From Verrucomicrobiota bacterium (GTDB lineage Bacteria > Verrucomicrobiota > Verrucomicrobiia > Opitutales > UBA953), in contig VHCL01000008.1 in assembly GCA_016871725.1 (NCBI GenBank), positions 1-48,497 of the forward strand: 48,497 nucleotides of DNA, read 5' to 3'. The position numbers and the translations under genes were made by a program. The first letter of the stretch is position 1. Each line of letters opens with the position of its first letter. A model generated the notes under the pieces. The model had not been told where the DNA came from. It made no database searches and worked only from the letters and a program-made list of their open reading frames with translations. Below, piece after piece: positions 22,437 to 30,970 of the stretch.

Positions 22437-22682
22437 ATGGCCAGCGCGCGACGCCCCCCTTCCCGTCTCCTCGGACTCGGTTTGGACGCCACCGACCGCC
22501 AGAAGCGCATCACGCAAGGCGAGGGCTTCTCCTTGGTGGGCGGGTCCGCCGAGACCCATGAACGGATGACAGAGACCGTCATCAAGACCTCGGAGGATCT
22601 CAGCCGGAAGGGGCGCACCATCGCGGACGCCCGCCCGGAGGAACTCGCCGAGCTCCTCCGCAAGCACGACCGGAGCGCCTGA
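22437..22682 (+). CDS. Small protein of unknown function downstream of scpA
   Basis: I do not recognise this 81-residue protein. It has a basic N-terminus (ASARRPPSRLL), a central GEGFSLVGGSAETHERMTETV segment and a helical C-terminus with RPEELAELLRKHD. No signal or membrane segment is seen. It lies 43 bases after scpA on the same strand, and codon use resembles the neighbours. Being mostly charged and helical, it could be a small regulatory or binding protein. Confidence 0.6.
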   Translation: MASARRPPSRLLGLGLDATDRQKRITQGEGFSLVGGSAETHERMTETVIKTSEDLSRKGRTIADARPEELAELLRKHDRSA

Positions 22683-22702
22683 GCCAAAAAGGAGCCACAG
22701 AC

Positions 22703-22740
22703 GGATTGACTCACCTCTTTCGCAGGATTTGACTACCTCT
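22703..22740 (+). repeat. Direct repeat upstream of the polyproline gene
   Basis: Two near-identical 16-base units, GGATTGACTCACCTCT (22703-22718) and GGATTTGACTACCTCT (22725-22740), are offset by 22 bp, or two helical turns. They fill the spacer right before the ATG at 22746. The spacing suits binding of a protein to one face of the DNA, but chance duplication is possible. Confidence 0.4.
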
Positions 22741-22745
22741 CCCCA

Positions 22746-23114
22746 ATGAGCAACGAGCTACCCCCTCCTCCGCCGCCGCCTCCGCCCCCGCCTCCGCCGC
22801 CCGCGCCGGAAGGAGACAACTCCGCCCCGAGCGGCGCTCCGAAGCTGAAGCTCAACAAACCCGTGGCTCCCGTCGCCGCCGAAGGCGTCCCGGTGCCTCC
22901 GCCGCCCGTGCCGACCGCCGGCGCGCCGATTCCTCCGCCGCCGGCGCCGAGCGCCACCGCGCCGATCCCGGCCGCGGCCCCGCGCCCGGCCGCCGCGCCC
23001 GCCAATCGCACCGTCGGCAAGGTCGCCGTGGCGTTTGACCTTCTCGCGCTGGCCGCTTCCCTCGCGGGCGTGATCCTCCTCGCGCTCGAGCTCTTCGTGA
23101 AATCCAAGGGTTGA
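22746..23114 (+). CDS. Polyproline-rich single-pass membrane protein
   Basis: A 122-residue protein beginning MSNEL followed by 14 consecutive prolines, then Pro/Ala-rich sequence with repeated VPPPPVP and IPPPPAP blocks to about residue 90. A C-terminal hydrophobic helix (about 94-116) with the short tail KSKG looks like a tail anchor. The proline run should require EF-P for translation. The proline codons are mixed CCC, CCT and CCG, not a pure triplet repeat. The stop overlaps a TTG upstream of the thioredoxin ATG. No function is assigned; similar proteins may act as spacers or SH3/WW-like ligands. Confidence 0.65.
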   Translation: MSNELPPPPPPPPPPPPPPAPEGDNSAPSGAPKLKLNKPVAPVAAEGVPVPPPPVPTAGAPIPPPPAPSATAPIPAAAPRPAAAPANRTVGKVAVAFDLLALAASLAGVILLALELFVKSKG

Positions 23115-23125
23115 CCGACTTTTCC

Positions 23126-23455
23126 ATGGCCTCCGACCTCATCACTCATCTCGATAACTCCAACTTCGAAGCCACCATCAAGGCCTCGACCGTCCCCGTG
23201 CTGGTGGACTTCTGGGCCACCTGGTGCGGCCCTTGCAAGCAGATCGGCCCGGTGCTCGACCAGCTCGCCGCCGAGATGGCCGGAACAGTCAAGATCACCA
23301 AGGTCGACGTGGACACCAACCAGGCCCTCGCCCAGCAGCTCGGCGTGAATTCCATCCCCGCCCTGTTCCTCTTCAAGAACGGCGTGGTGGTGGACAAGAT
23401 GGTCGGCGCCCGCCCGAAGGGCGACATCGCCGCCTTCATCAAGAAGCACGCCTGA
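23126..23455 (+). CDS. trxA: Thioredoxin
   Basis: Cytoplasmic disulfide reductase of 109 residues. The active site is W-C34-G-P-C37 in VDFWATWCGPCKQIGP, and the cis-Pro loop is NSIPALFLF. Starting at ATG 23126 gives the normal length; an in-frame TTG at 23111 would add five residues and overlap the previous gene. It could reduce MsrB-type enzymes, though the MsrB here is predicted to be periplasmic. A strong terminator follows 27 bases after the stop. Confidence 0.95.
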   Translation: MASDLITHLDNSNFEATIKASTVPVLVDFWATWCGPCKQIGPVLDQLAAEMAGTVKITKVDVDTNQALAQQLGVNSIPALFLFKNGVVVDKMVGARPKGDIAAFIKKHA

Positions 23456-23482
23456 GCGGTCCGGCGAAAGCCCCAAGAGAAA

Positions 23483-23512
23483 GGCCCGGGATTGCTCCCG
23501 GGCCTTTTTTTT
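23483..23512. terminator. Strong bidirectional terminator between trxA and the complex III operon
   Basis: A perfect 8-bp G/C stem (GGCCCGGG at 23483-23490 with CCCGGGCC at 23497-23504) is followed on the plus strand by eight Ts. On the minus strand TTTCTCTT follows. It can end both trxA and the convergent respiratory operon. Confidence 0.92.
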
Positions 23513-23532
23513 CGGCGGACGCCGAGGGAAAC

Positions 23533-24216
23533 TTACTTGGTCTCGAGCGGATGCTCCTTGAGGAGGTCGGCCGGATTGTACTGGGCGCGGTTGCCGATGG
23601 CCTTGCGGATCTCGGCGACCTTGGTGTCCATGACGGGCTCGGCCGAGTTGCCCCAGGCCTGACGGACGTAAGTCGCGATGTGGGCGACCTGGGCGTCCTT
23701 GAGGCCGGCGCCGATGTTCGGCATGTTGCCGTTGTACTTCACGCCGTTGACCTCGATCTCGCCGGCGAAACCGGCGAGGATGGCCTTGATCAGACGGTCC
23801 TCGGAGCCGGTGACCCAGATCGACTTGGCGAGCGGGGGAAAGGCGCCGGGGACGCCGAGACCGGTGGCCTGGTGGCAGGCCGCGCAGTTGGCGAGGAAGA
23901 GCTGCTCGCCCTTGACGGGATCGGGCTCGAAGGCGACCGGACCGCCGGCCGCGACCGCCTTAGGGGCGTCGAGGTCGAAGGCCGAGGCCGAGAAACCGCC
24001 CGCGGTCTTGGTGAGGTAGACGCCGGCCCAGAAGCCGAAGCCGCAGAAGAGGAAGACGATGAAGATCGGCGTGAGGGAGAAACCCTCGGCCGGCTCGTCC
24101 TTGTCGCGGGAGAGCTGGGCGTGAACCTCCACCAGGCGCCCGTCGGAGGGGCCTTCGGAGCCGGAAGGACCCCGGCGCGGGCGGTTGCTATCGGAATGAC
24201 GGTTACGGTCGTTCAT
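23533..24216 (-). CDS. Membrane-anchored monoheme cytochrome c (last gene of complex III operon)
   Basis: A 227-residue cytochrome with a 45-residue charged N-terminus, one membrane anchor (about 48-68, IFIVFLFCGFGFWAGVYL) and a periplasmic class I domain. Heme c is bound at C111-A-A-C114-H115. The axial Met is in YNGNMPNIG. The layout recalls CcoP, but with one heme instead of two. The heme domain is clearly paralogous to the cytochrome at 26214-26981: both share HQ-TGLG, FPPLA and YVRQ-GN segments. It is four bases after the CcoO-like gene. Likely role is electron transfer out of complex III. Confidence 0.9.
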   Translation of the reverse strand: MNDRNRHSDSNRPRRGPSGSEGPSDGRLVEVHAQLSRDKDEPAEGFSLTPIFIVFLFCGFGFWAGVYLTKTAGGFSASAFDLDAPKAVAAGGPVAFEPDPVKGEQLFLANCAACHQATGLGVPGAFPPLAKSIWVTGSEDRLIKAILAGFAGEIEVNGVKYNGNMPNIGAGLKDAQVAHIATYVRQAWGNSAEPVMDTKVAEIRKAIGNRAQYNPADLLKEHPLETK

Positions 24217-24220
24217 GGGT

Positions 24221-24745
24221 TCACTTCTTCAATTTGGCTTCCGGCGAGGGATAATCCTGGCGGAGGGATTTCAGGTAGGCGACGAGGGCCGTGCGCTGCG
24301 CGGCGTCCACGAAGCGGTAGGACGGGTGCCAGACCGCGCCGCTGGAGGCGGGATCGGTCAGGAGCGTCTCGACGTTGATCTGGGAGGAACGGGCGCCGTA
24401 GTTGGCGAGGTCCGGACCGAGGCGGCGCTCGCCGAGCAGCACCTGCGGCTGCAGGGCGTAGTCGCGGGCGACGGACGGACGGGCGCCGAGACCGCGGGCG
24501 AGGTCGCTGCCCTGCCCCGCCGGACGGACCTGCTGGGTATGGCAGCTGACGCAACCGAGGGAGACGTAGACGGCGCGACCTTGGATGGCCAGGCCCGGCT
24601 CGCGGGCGGGGAACAGCGCGCCGCCCTCTTCGCCGGCGGCGCGACCGAGGCCGCCGAGCTGGGACTGACCGCTGAGCACGAGCGCGCCGAAAGGCAGCGC
24701 GACGGCGAGGAAGACGCCGGCCAGGAGAGTGTTGAGGTTCTTCAT
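24221..24745 (-). CDS. CcoO-like monoheme cytochrome c with axial Met missing
   Basis: A 174-residue protein with an N-terminal membrane anchor (about 7-25) and a heme site C65-V-S-C68-H69 followed by TQQVRP, the pattern typical of cbb3 oxidase subunit II (CHSQMIRP in CcoO). The LGPDLANYGARSS segment also matches CcoO. The expected axial-Met motif, MPxY in CcoO, reads H140-P-S-Y here. Apart from the initiator, the protein has no methionine at all. His140 is the only other histidine, so bis-His ligation of the heme is likely. The gene lies 13 bases after the CcoN-like gene. Confidence 0.88.
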   Translation of the reverse strand: MKNLNTLLAGVFLAVALPFGALVLSGQSQLGGLGRAAGEEGGALFPAREPGLAIQGRAVYVSLGCVSCHTQQVRPAGQGSDLARGLGARPSVARDYALQPQVLLGERRLGPDLANYGARSSQINVETLLTDPASSGAVWHPSYRFVDAAQRTALVAYLKSLRQDYPSPEAKLKK

Positions 24746-24758
24746 GGTGGGGGTCCGA

Positions 24759-26195
24759 TTAGTCGTGGCGGCTCGCGGGAGCCGGAGCTTTGAGGATCAT
24801 GCCGAAGGCGTTGAGGGCGAAGGCGACGTGGCCGACGAGGAGCAGCACCGAGGAGACCGTCAGCAGGAAGAACCAGGACGACTCGGCGCGCAGGACGTCG
24901 GCGTAGGCGACGGCCGGGTTGGCGAGGAGCTGACCCGTCTGCCAGCCGCCGACGAGCCAGGCGACGAGGGCGAGCAGGAAGCCGAGCGCGGTGGCCCAGA
25001 AGTGGGCGTGCACGAGCTTCGCCGACGGCCAGAGCGTACCGGTGAGGCGCGGGAGGACGAAGTAGCTCGCGCCGAAGACCACCATGGTGGCGCAACCGTA
25101 GACGAGCAGCTGCTCGAGGCCGGTCGCGAAGGAGGTGAACCGAGCGACGGCGCTCGGGGCGCGGAAGGCGAAGACGCCGCCGAGCACCCCGGCGAGGGTG
25201 AAGGCGACCGCGCCGAAGCTCACGAAGCGGAGCGTGGTGTCGTTCCAGGCGCGTCCCCAGCCGCCCTGGGTGGAGAGCGTGCCGTGGACGTTGATGGCGA
25301 TGATGATGGCCGGGATGATCATCATGGCGGCGGCGACGACGCCGGTCGACTGGAGCCAGAGCGGCACGGGCGAACCGACGAGGGCGGCGGGACCGGTCCA
25401 GCCGGCGAAGAGGAAGAACGTCCAGAAGGCCACCGGCGCGAGGTAGTAGCCGGTGAGCGTGCGCTCGAGGACCTTGGGGAGGAAGTAGTAGATGGCGGCG
25501 AGGGCCGAGGCGCCGAACCAGAGCTGGAGCAGGTTCGCGACGAACCAGCTGTGCGCGACGGCCTGCACCACGCCGGAGGCGGGCTGCCACAGGACGAGGA
25601 GCTGCGCCAGGAGGTAGACGAGCGGGAAGGCGAACGAGGCGCCGACCACGAACCACTGGGAGGCGAACGTGTGGCCGGTCGGACGGCGCGCGAAGGCGAC
25701 GATCGGCCAGAAGCCGGCCAGCAGGAAGGCGACCGCGAGGACGGGCCCGACCTCGCGCGGGAAGTCGAGCAGACGGTAGCCGCTCATCTCGCCGGCGAAG
25801 ACGCGCGCCACGCCGTAGGTGAGCGCGAGGTTCCACGCCACGCCGCCGAGCTGGGCCAGCCAGCCGTTGCGGAACTCGAAACGACCGAGCTGCGAGAGCA
25901 GCCAGAGGTTGAGCGCGAAGAAGGCGTTGAAGCCCCAGCCGTAGACGAAGAGGTCCTGCTGGGCGGCGGCGACGCGGCCGGGCGTGAACCAGGAGCATTC
26001 CCGGAGGACGCCGACCGAAGAGCCGAGGCCGAGCGCGGCGATCACGCCGAGCACCGAGGCCACGAGCAGCCAGATCACGGCGGAGACGAAGAAGAGGAGG
26101 AACGGGCCACGGAGCGAGGCCTCGACGCGGGAGACGCGGACGTCGCCTTCGGGAGGACGGCCCTGCGGGCGGCCGGAACGATTATCCTGGGTCAT
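24759..26195 (-). CDS. CcoN-like heme-copper oxidase subunit I lacking all heme and CuB ligands
   Basis: A 478-residue integral protein with about 12 membrane segments that follows cbb3 subunit I (CcoN) along its length: PGR...GFNAFFAL, WF-ANLL...AIYYFLPKVLER, FWTFFLFAGWTGP...LWLQSTG, YFVLPRLTGTLWPSAKLVHAHFW. From remembered CcoN patterns, the six metal-ligand histidines are all replaced. The low-spin heme His of RPLHTN is Gln79. The CuB His of WWYGHN is Ala220. The HH pair of AGPHH is Ala270-Ala271. The HVH of TIGHVHSG is Leu360 and Gln362. It therefore cannot be an oxygen-reducing subunit. It lies among the complex III genes and probably scaffolds the flanking cytochromes. Confidence 0.85.
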   Translation of the reverse strand: MTQDNRSGRPQGRPPEGDVRVSRVEASLRGPFLLFFVSAVIWLLVASVLGVIAALGLGSSVGVLRECSWFTPGRVAAAQQDLFVYGWGFNAFFALNLWLLSQLGRFEFRNGWLAQLGGVAWNLALTYGVARVFAGEMSGYRLLDFPREVGPVLAVAFLLAGFWPIVAFARRPTGHTFASQWFVVGASFAFPLVYLLAQLLVLWQPASGVVQAVAHSWFVANLLQLWFGASALAAIYYFLPKVLERTLTGYYLAPVAFWTFFLFAGWTGPAALVGSPVPLWLQSTGVVAAAMMIIPAIIIAINVHGTLSTQGGWGRAWNDTTLRFVSFGAVAFTLAGVLGGVFAFRAPSAVARFTSFATGLEQLLVYGCATMVVFGASYFVLPRLTGTLWPSAKLVHAHFWATALGFLLALVAWLVGGWQTGQLLANPAVAYADVLRAESSWFFLLTVSSVLLLVGHVAFALNAFGMILKAPAPASRHD

Positions 26196-26213
26196 CGGAG
26201 GAAGGGTGCGGGA

Positions 26214-26973
26214 TTATTTGAGGCCGAGTTCGGCGGTGGTCCACGGAGCCGTGCGGCCGGCGTTGGCGGCGCGGATCGCCTTGACCTGGTCGGCGGTGAC
26301 CGGGTTGCCCTGGTTGCCGAAGCTCTGGCGGACATAGGTGAGCACGTCGGCGATGTCGGCGTCGGAGACGCCGGCGACCGGAGGCATCATGCTGTTGTAG
26401 GTCATGCCGTTGACGGTGATCGGGCCCATGAGGCCCTGGAGGATGAACTTCACCGGCAGCTCGGGATTGCCCACGACGATCGGGGCGTTGGCGAGCGGCG
26501 GGAAGACGGGCGGCAGACCGAGTCCGGTCGGCTGGTGGCAGGCGATGCAGGTGCGCGCGTAGACGGCGGCGCCGCGCTTCATCTGCTCGGGGTCGGCCTT
26601 GACGAAGGCGCCGGCCGCGGCGGCGGGCGCGGCCGGAGCCGCGGCGGGCGCCGGCGCGGGACCGGCGGCGGCCTGGAGCTTGGCGACGACCTTCGGGTCC
26701 TGGGCGACGAGGGCGACGGCGTCCTTGAGGGGGATGCGGAAGGTGCCGTCGGCGTTGCGGGCCGGCTCGGTGAGGAGGGCCTGCGCCTTCTTGGCGTTCT
26801 CGGCGCGCAGTTCCTTCTGGGCCTGGCGACGGGCGGCGTCCTCGTTCGGGCCCTGACGGAGCGCCAGGTAGGAGTAGCCGGTGACGATAAGGCCGGCGGC
26901 CAGCAGGGAGACGGCGCCGAGCCAGACGGCGACCTGGCCGGGGATCAGCGGGCGGTTCCCGGAGGAAGAATGA

Positions 26974-26981
<8 letters not shown>
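26214..26981 (-). CDS. Membrane-anchored monoheme cytochrome c downstream of actF
   Basis: A 255-residue protein with a membrane anchor (about 17-38), a charged helix (45-70), a RIPLKDAVALV segment (about 82-92), an Ala/Pro-rich linker (105-125) and a class I cytochrome domain. Heme is bound at C145-I-A-C148-H149, with the axial Met in YNSMMPPVAG. Its start overlaps the end of actF by eight bases, so it is translated with complex III. It is paralogous to the cytochrome at 23533-24216, and the two bracket the CcoN/CcoO-like pair. A role as membrane-tethered electron acceptor of complex III is inferred. Confidence 0.9.
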
Positions 26982-28245
<1,264 letters not shown>

Positions 28246-28252
28246 GGACGGA

Positions 28253-28966
28253 TTACTTGATTTGGGCCTTCACGGCGGCGGGGGCGAGTCCGGGCGGGCA
28301 GTTCTGGGAGAGCTGCAGGGCGCGCAGGTAGGCCACGACGGCCCAGCGCTCCTCGGGGGAGAGCTTGTCGCCGTAACCCATCATGGTGTTCTTGCCGTTG
28401 GTGATGACGTCGTAGAGCTGGCCGTTGGGGTAGGCGCGGATGACCGGCGTCTGGAGGTTGGCGATCGTCACGATGGCCACGTCGCCCTCGAGCGCGGAGC
28501 GCACCTTCATGATGCCGTTGCCGTCGGCGGCGTCACCGTGGCAGACGGCGCAGTAGACCTGGTACCTGGCCTGGCCGAGGGCGAGCACGGCGGCGTCGAC
28601 CGCGTAAGGCTGGGGCTGGCCCTTCGCGAGCTTCAGCGACTGCGTCGGGAAGCCCGCGAGGAAGGCGCCCTTGGCGTCCTTGCCGGAGACGAACGACGGG
28701 TTGAGGGATTCGGCGCGACGGTAGTCGGCGGAGAAGACCTTGAGGGGCTCGAGGCCGTTGCCGCGCGCGACGGTGCCGGCGACGGGCGGACGGGCGTCCC
28801 GGCCGTCGGCGAAGAACTTGTTCTCCCCCTGGGCCTTGTACTTGTTCTGGTAGTCCATGTCGTCGAAGACATAGACGGGCGTGTCCTTGGACACCTTGCC
28901 CTGGAAGCCGAGGAAGCTGATCGTGGCGACGACCGCGACGGCGAGGAATGCGAGGTAACGGGTCAT
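28253..28966 (-). CDS. actE: Alternative complex III monoheme cytochrome subunit ActE
   Basis: Periplasmic monoheme cytochrome of complex III, 237 residues. A signal anchor covers about 1-20. The DDMDYQNKYKAQGENKFFADGRDARPPVAGTV region (about 35-66) is the ActE hallmark. Heme is bound at C139-A-V-C142-H143, with a Met ligand in NTMMGYG. The chosen ATG at 28966 begins MTRYLAFLAV; an in-frame upstream extension to 29038 would overlap actD and gives no sensible signal. The gene follows actD by 10 bases. Confidence 0.93.
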   Translation of the reverse strand: MTRYLAFLAVAVVATISFLGFQGKVSKDTPVYVFDDMDYQNKYKAQGENKFFADGRDARPPVAGTVARGNGLEPLKVFSADYRRAESLNPSFVSGKDAKGAFLAGFPTQSLKLAKGQPQPYAVDAAVLALGQARYQVYCAVCHGDAADGNGIMKVRSALEGDVAIVTIANLQTPVIRAYPNGQLYDVITNGKNTMMGYGDKLSPEERWAVVAYLRALQLSQNCPPGLAPAAVKAQIK

Positions 28967-28976
28967 GGGGGGCGGA

Positions 28977-29519
28977 TTAGTCGCGGATGACGGTGATCTC
29001 CTGGCCGCCGAGCGACTGGAGGAAGTTGCGCGACTCATCGAGATGGAACCGCGGGTCGCGGGCCTCGAGCACGATCATGAACGTGTCGTCGGAAACGCGC
29101 GCGAAGTTCGGGAGGTCGAACAGCGGATGGTTGTGGCGCGGGAGGCGGTTGAAGATGAACTGGCCGAAGAAGGTGCCGAAGGCGGCGAACAGGATCGTGC
29201 ACTCGTAGAGCACCGGGAACGGGAAGATCACGCTCCAGTAGGGCTTGCCGCCGACGATCAGCGGGTAGTCGTACGAGTTCATGTACCAGGTGAGGAGGCA
29301 GCCGGTGATGAAGCCGGTGACGCCGCCCAGCAGGGTCAGGCGCGGGACCGGGGAGCGCGGCAGGCCCATGGCCTGGTCCATCCCGTGGATCGGGAAAGGC
29401 GTGTGCACGTCCCAGTTCTTCCAGCCGGCGTCGCGCACCTTCTCGGCGGCGTGGAACACGTCGGAGACCTTGCGGAAAGTGCAGGCCACGCCGTGGATGC
29501 GTTCGTTGCGTTCGTTCAT
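28977..29519 (-). CDS. actD: Alternative complex III subunit ActD
   Basis: A 180-residue subunit of the DUF3341/ActD family. A cytoplasmic alpha/beta domain (VACTFRKVSDVFHAAEKVRDAG) with the signature PFPIHGMDQAMG (about 42-53) is followed by two membrane helices (about 62-80 and 98-120) and a cytoplasmic tail (FMIVLEARDPRF). The two helices pack ActC in known structures. It lies 19 bases after actC. Confidence 0.94.
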   Translation of the reverse strand: MNERNERIHGVACTFRKVSDVFHAAEKVRDAGWKNWDVHTPFPIHGMDQAMGLPRSPVPRLTLLGGVTGFITGCLLTWYMNSYDYPLIVGGKPYWSVIFPFPVLYECTILFAAFGTFFGQFIFNRLPRHNHPLFDLPNFARVSDDTFMIVLEARDPRFHLDESRNFLQSLGGQEITVIRD

Positions 29520-29538
29520 GGTCGGGGGGCGGCGGGGA

Positions 29539-30948
29539 TCAGTGGGCGTGGGGGTCGGCCTGCGGCGCGACCATCTTCACCTCGGCCATGGGGAGCAGGG
29601 GCAGGAAGCGCACGAACAGGAGGAAGAGGACGGAGAAGAAGCCGAAGGTGCCGAAGAACGTGAAGATATCCACGATCGTCGGGGAGTAGTAGCCCCAGCT
29701 CGACGGCAGGTAGTCGTTGGCGAGCGAGGTGATGGTGATCACGAAGCGCTCGAACCACATGCCGACGTTGACGAAGAGGCAGATGATCCAGACGAGCGAG
29801 TGGTTCTCGCGGACCTTCCTGAACCAGAAGAGCTGCGGGGTGATCACGTTGCAGGACACCATGATCCAGTAGGCCCAGGCGTACTGGCCGAAGGCGCGGT
29901 TCACGAAGGCGAACTTCTCGAACGAGTTGCCCGAGTAGGCCGCGATGAAGAATTCCGTGGCGTACGCGTAGCCGACCATCGTGCCGGTCGCCAGGATGAT
30001 CTTGCACATGTTGTCGACGTGGTACTGGTTGATGACGTCGTGCAGGCGGTAGATCGCGCGCAGCGGGAGCATCAGGGTCAGCACCATCGCGAAGCCGGAG
30101 AAGATGGCGCCGGCGACGAAGTACGGGGGGAAGATGGTCGTGTGCCAGCCCGGGACGTTCGAGACGGCGAAGTCGAACGAGACGATGGTGTGCACGGAGA
30201 GCACGAGCGGGGTCGAGAGGCCGGCGAGCAGCAGGTAGGCCATCTCGAAGTTGGACCACTGGCGGTTGCCGCCGCGCCAGCCCATGGCGAGGACGCTGTA
30301 GAAGGCCTTGCGCCACCAGGTGGTCGCGCGGTCGCGGATCGTGCCGAGGTCCGGGATCATGCCCATGTACCAGAACAGCGTCGAGACGGTGAAGTAGGTC
30401 GAGACCGCGAAGACGTCCCACTCGAGCGGCGAGCGGAACTGCGGCCAGATGCCGTTCTGGTTGGGCAGCGGGAAGAGCCACCAGCCGAACCAGACGCGAC
30501 CGACGTGGAAGAGCGGGAAGAGGCCGGCGCAGCAGACCGCGAAGATGGTCATGGCCTCGGCCGCGCGGTTGATGGAGGTGCGCCACTTCTGGCGGAGGAG
30601 GCAGAGGATCGCCGAGATCAGCGTGCCGGCGTGGCCGATGCCGACCCAGAACACGAAGTTGACGATGGCCCAGCCCCAGCCCACGGGCGAACGGAGGCCC
30701 CAGGTGCCGGTGCCGGTCGAGACGAGGTAGCCGAGGCCGATGAACGTGAACGACGCGACGAAGAGCGCGACGCCGAACATGACCTTCCACCAGAGCGGAG
30801 TGTCCTCCTCGACGATCGTGCAGACCTTGTCGGTGATCCAGTGGAAGCCGCGGTTGTTGAGGATCAGCGGCGAGCGCGGGAGCTCGGCTGGGCGAACCTT
30901 GTCGAGGATCGCGGGGCGCTCCGAGGAGCTGTCGTGGGCGTGAGCCAT
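29539..30948 (-). CDS. actC: Alternative complex III quinol-site subunit ActC
   Basis: NrfD/PsrC-family membrane subunit that contributes the quinol-binding site. The 469-residue protein has about 10 membrane segments. Family marks include the loop [69 protein letters not shown] and [18 protein letters not shown]. The C-terminus ([10 protein letters not shown]) is histidine-bearing. It follows actB by 22 bases. Confidence 0.95.
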   Translation of the reverse strand: MAHAHDSSSERPAILDKVRPAELPRSPLILNNRGFHWITDKVCTIVEEDTPLWWKVMFGVALFVASFTFIGLGYLVSTGTGTWGLRSPVGWGWAIVNFVFWVGIGHAGTLISAILCLLRQKWRTSINRAAEAMTIFAVCCAGLFPLFHVGRVWFGWWLFPLPNQNGIWPQFRSPLEWDVFAVSTYFTVSTLFWYMGMIPDLGTIRDRATTWWRKAFYSVLAMGWRGGNRQWSNFEMAYLLLAGLSTPLVLSVHTIVSFDFAVSNVPGWHTTIFPPYFVAGAIFSGFAMVLTLMLPLRAIYRLHDVINQYHVDNMCKIILATGTMVGYAYATEFFIAAYSGNSFEKFAFVNRAFGQYAWAYWIMVSCNVITPQLFWFRKVRENHSLVWIICLFVNVGMWFERFVITITSLANDYLPSSWGYYSPTIVDIFTFFGTFGFFSVLFLLFVRFLPLLPMAEVKMVAPQADPHAH

Positions 30949-30970
30949 GGGACGGAGGGTCGTTTAAGGA

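Noticed and set aside
24759-26195. Reading the CcoN-like gene as a working cbb3 oxidase or NO reductase
   Set aside because: No His remains at any of the six metal-ligand positions, so neither activity is possible.
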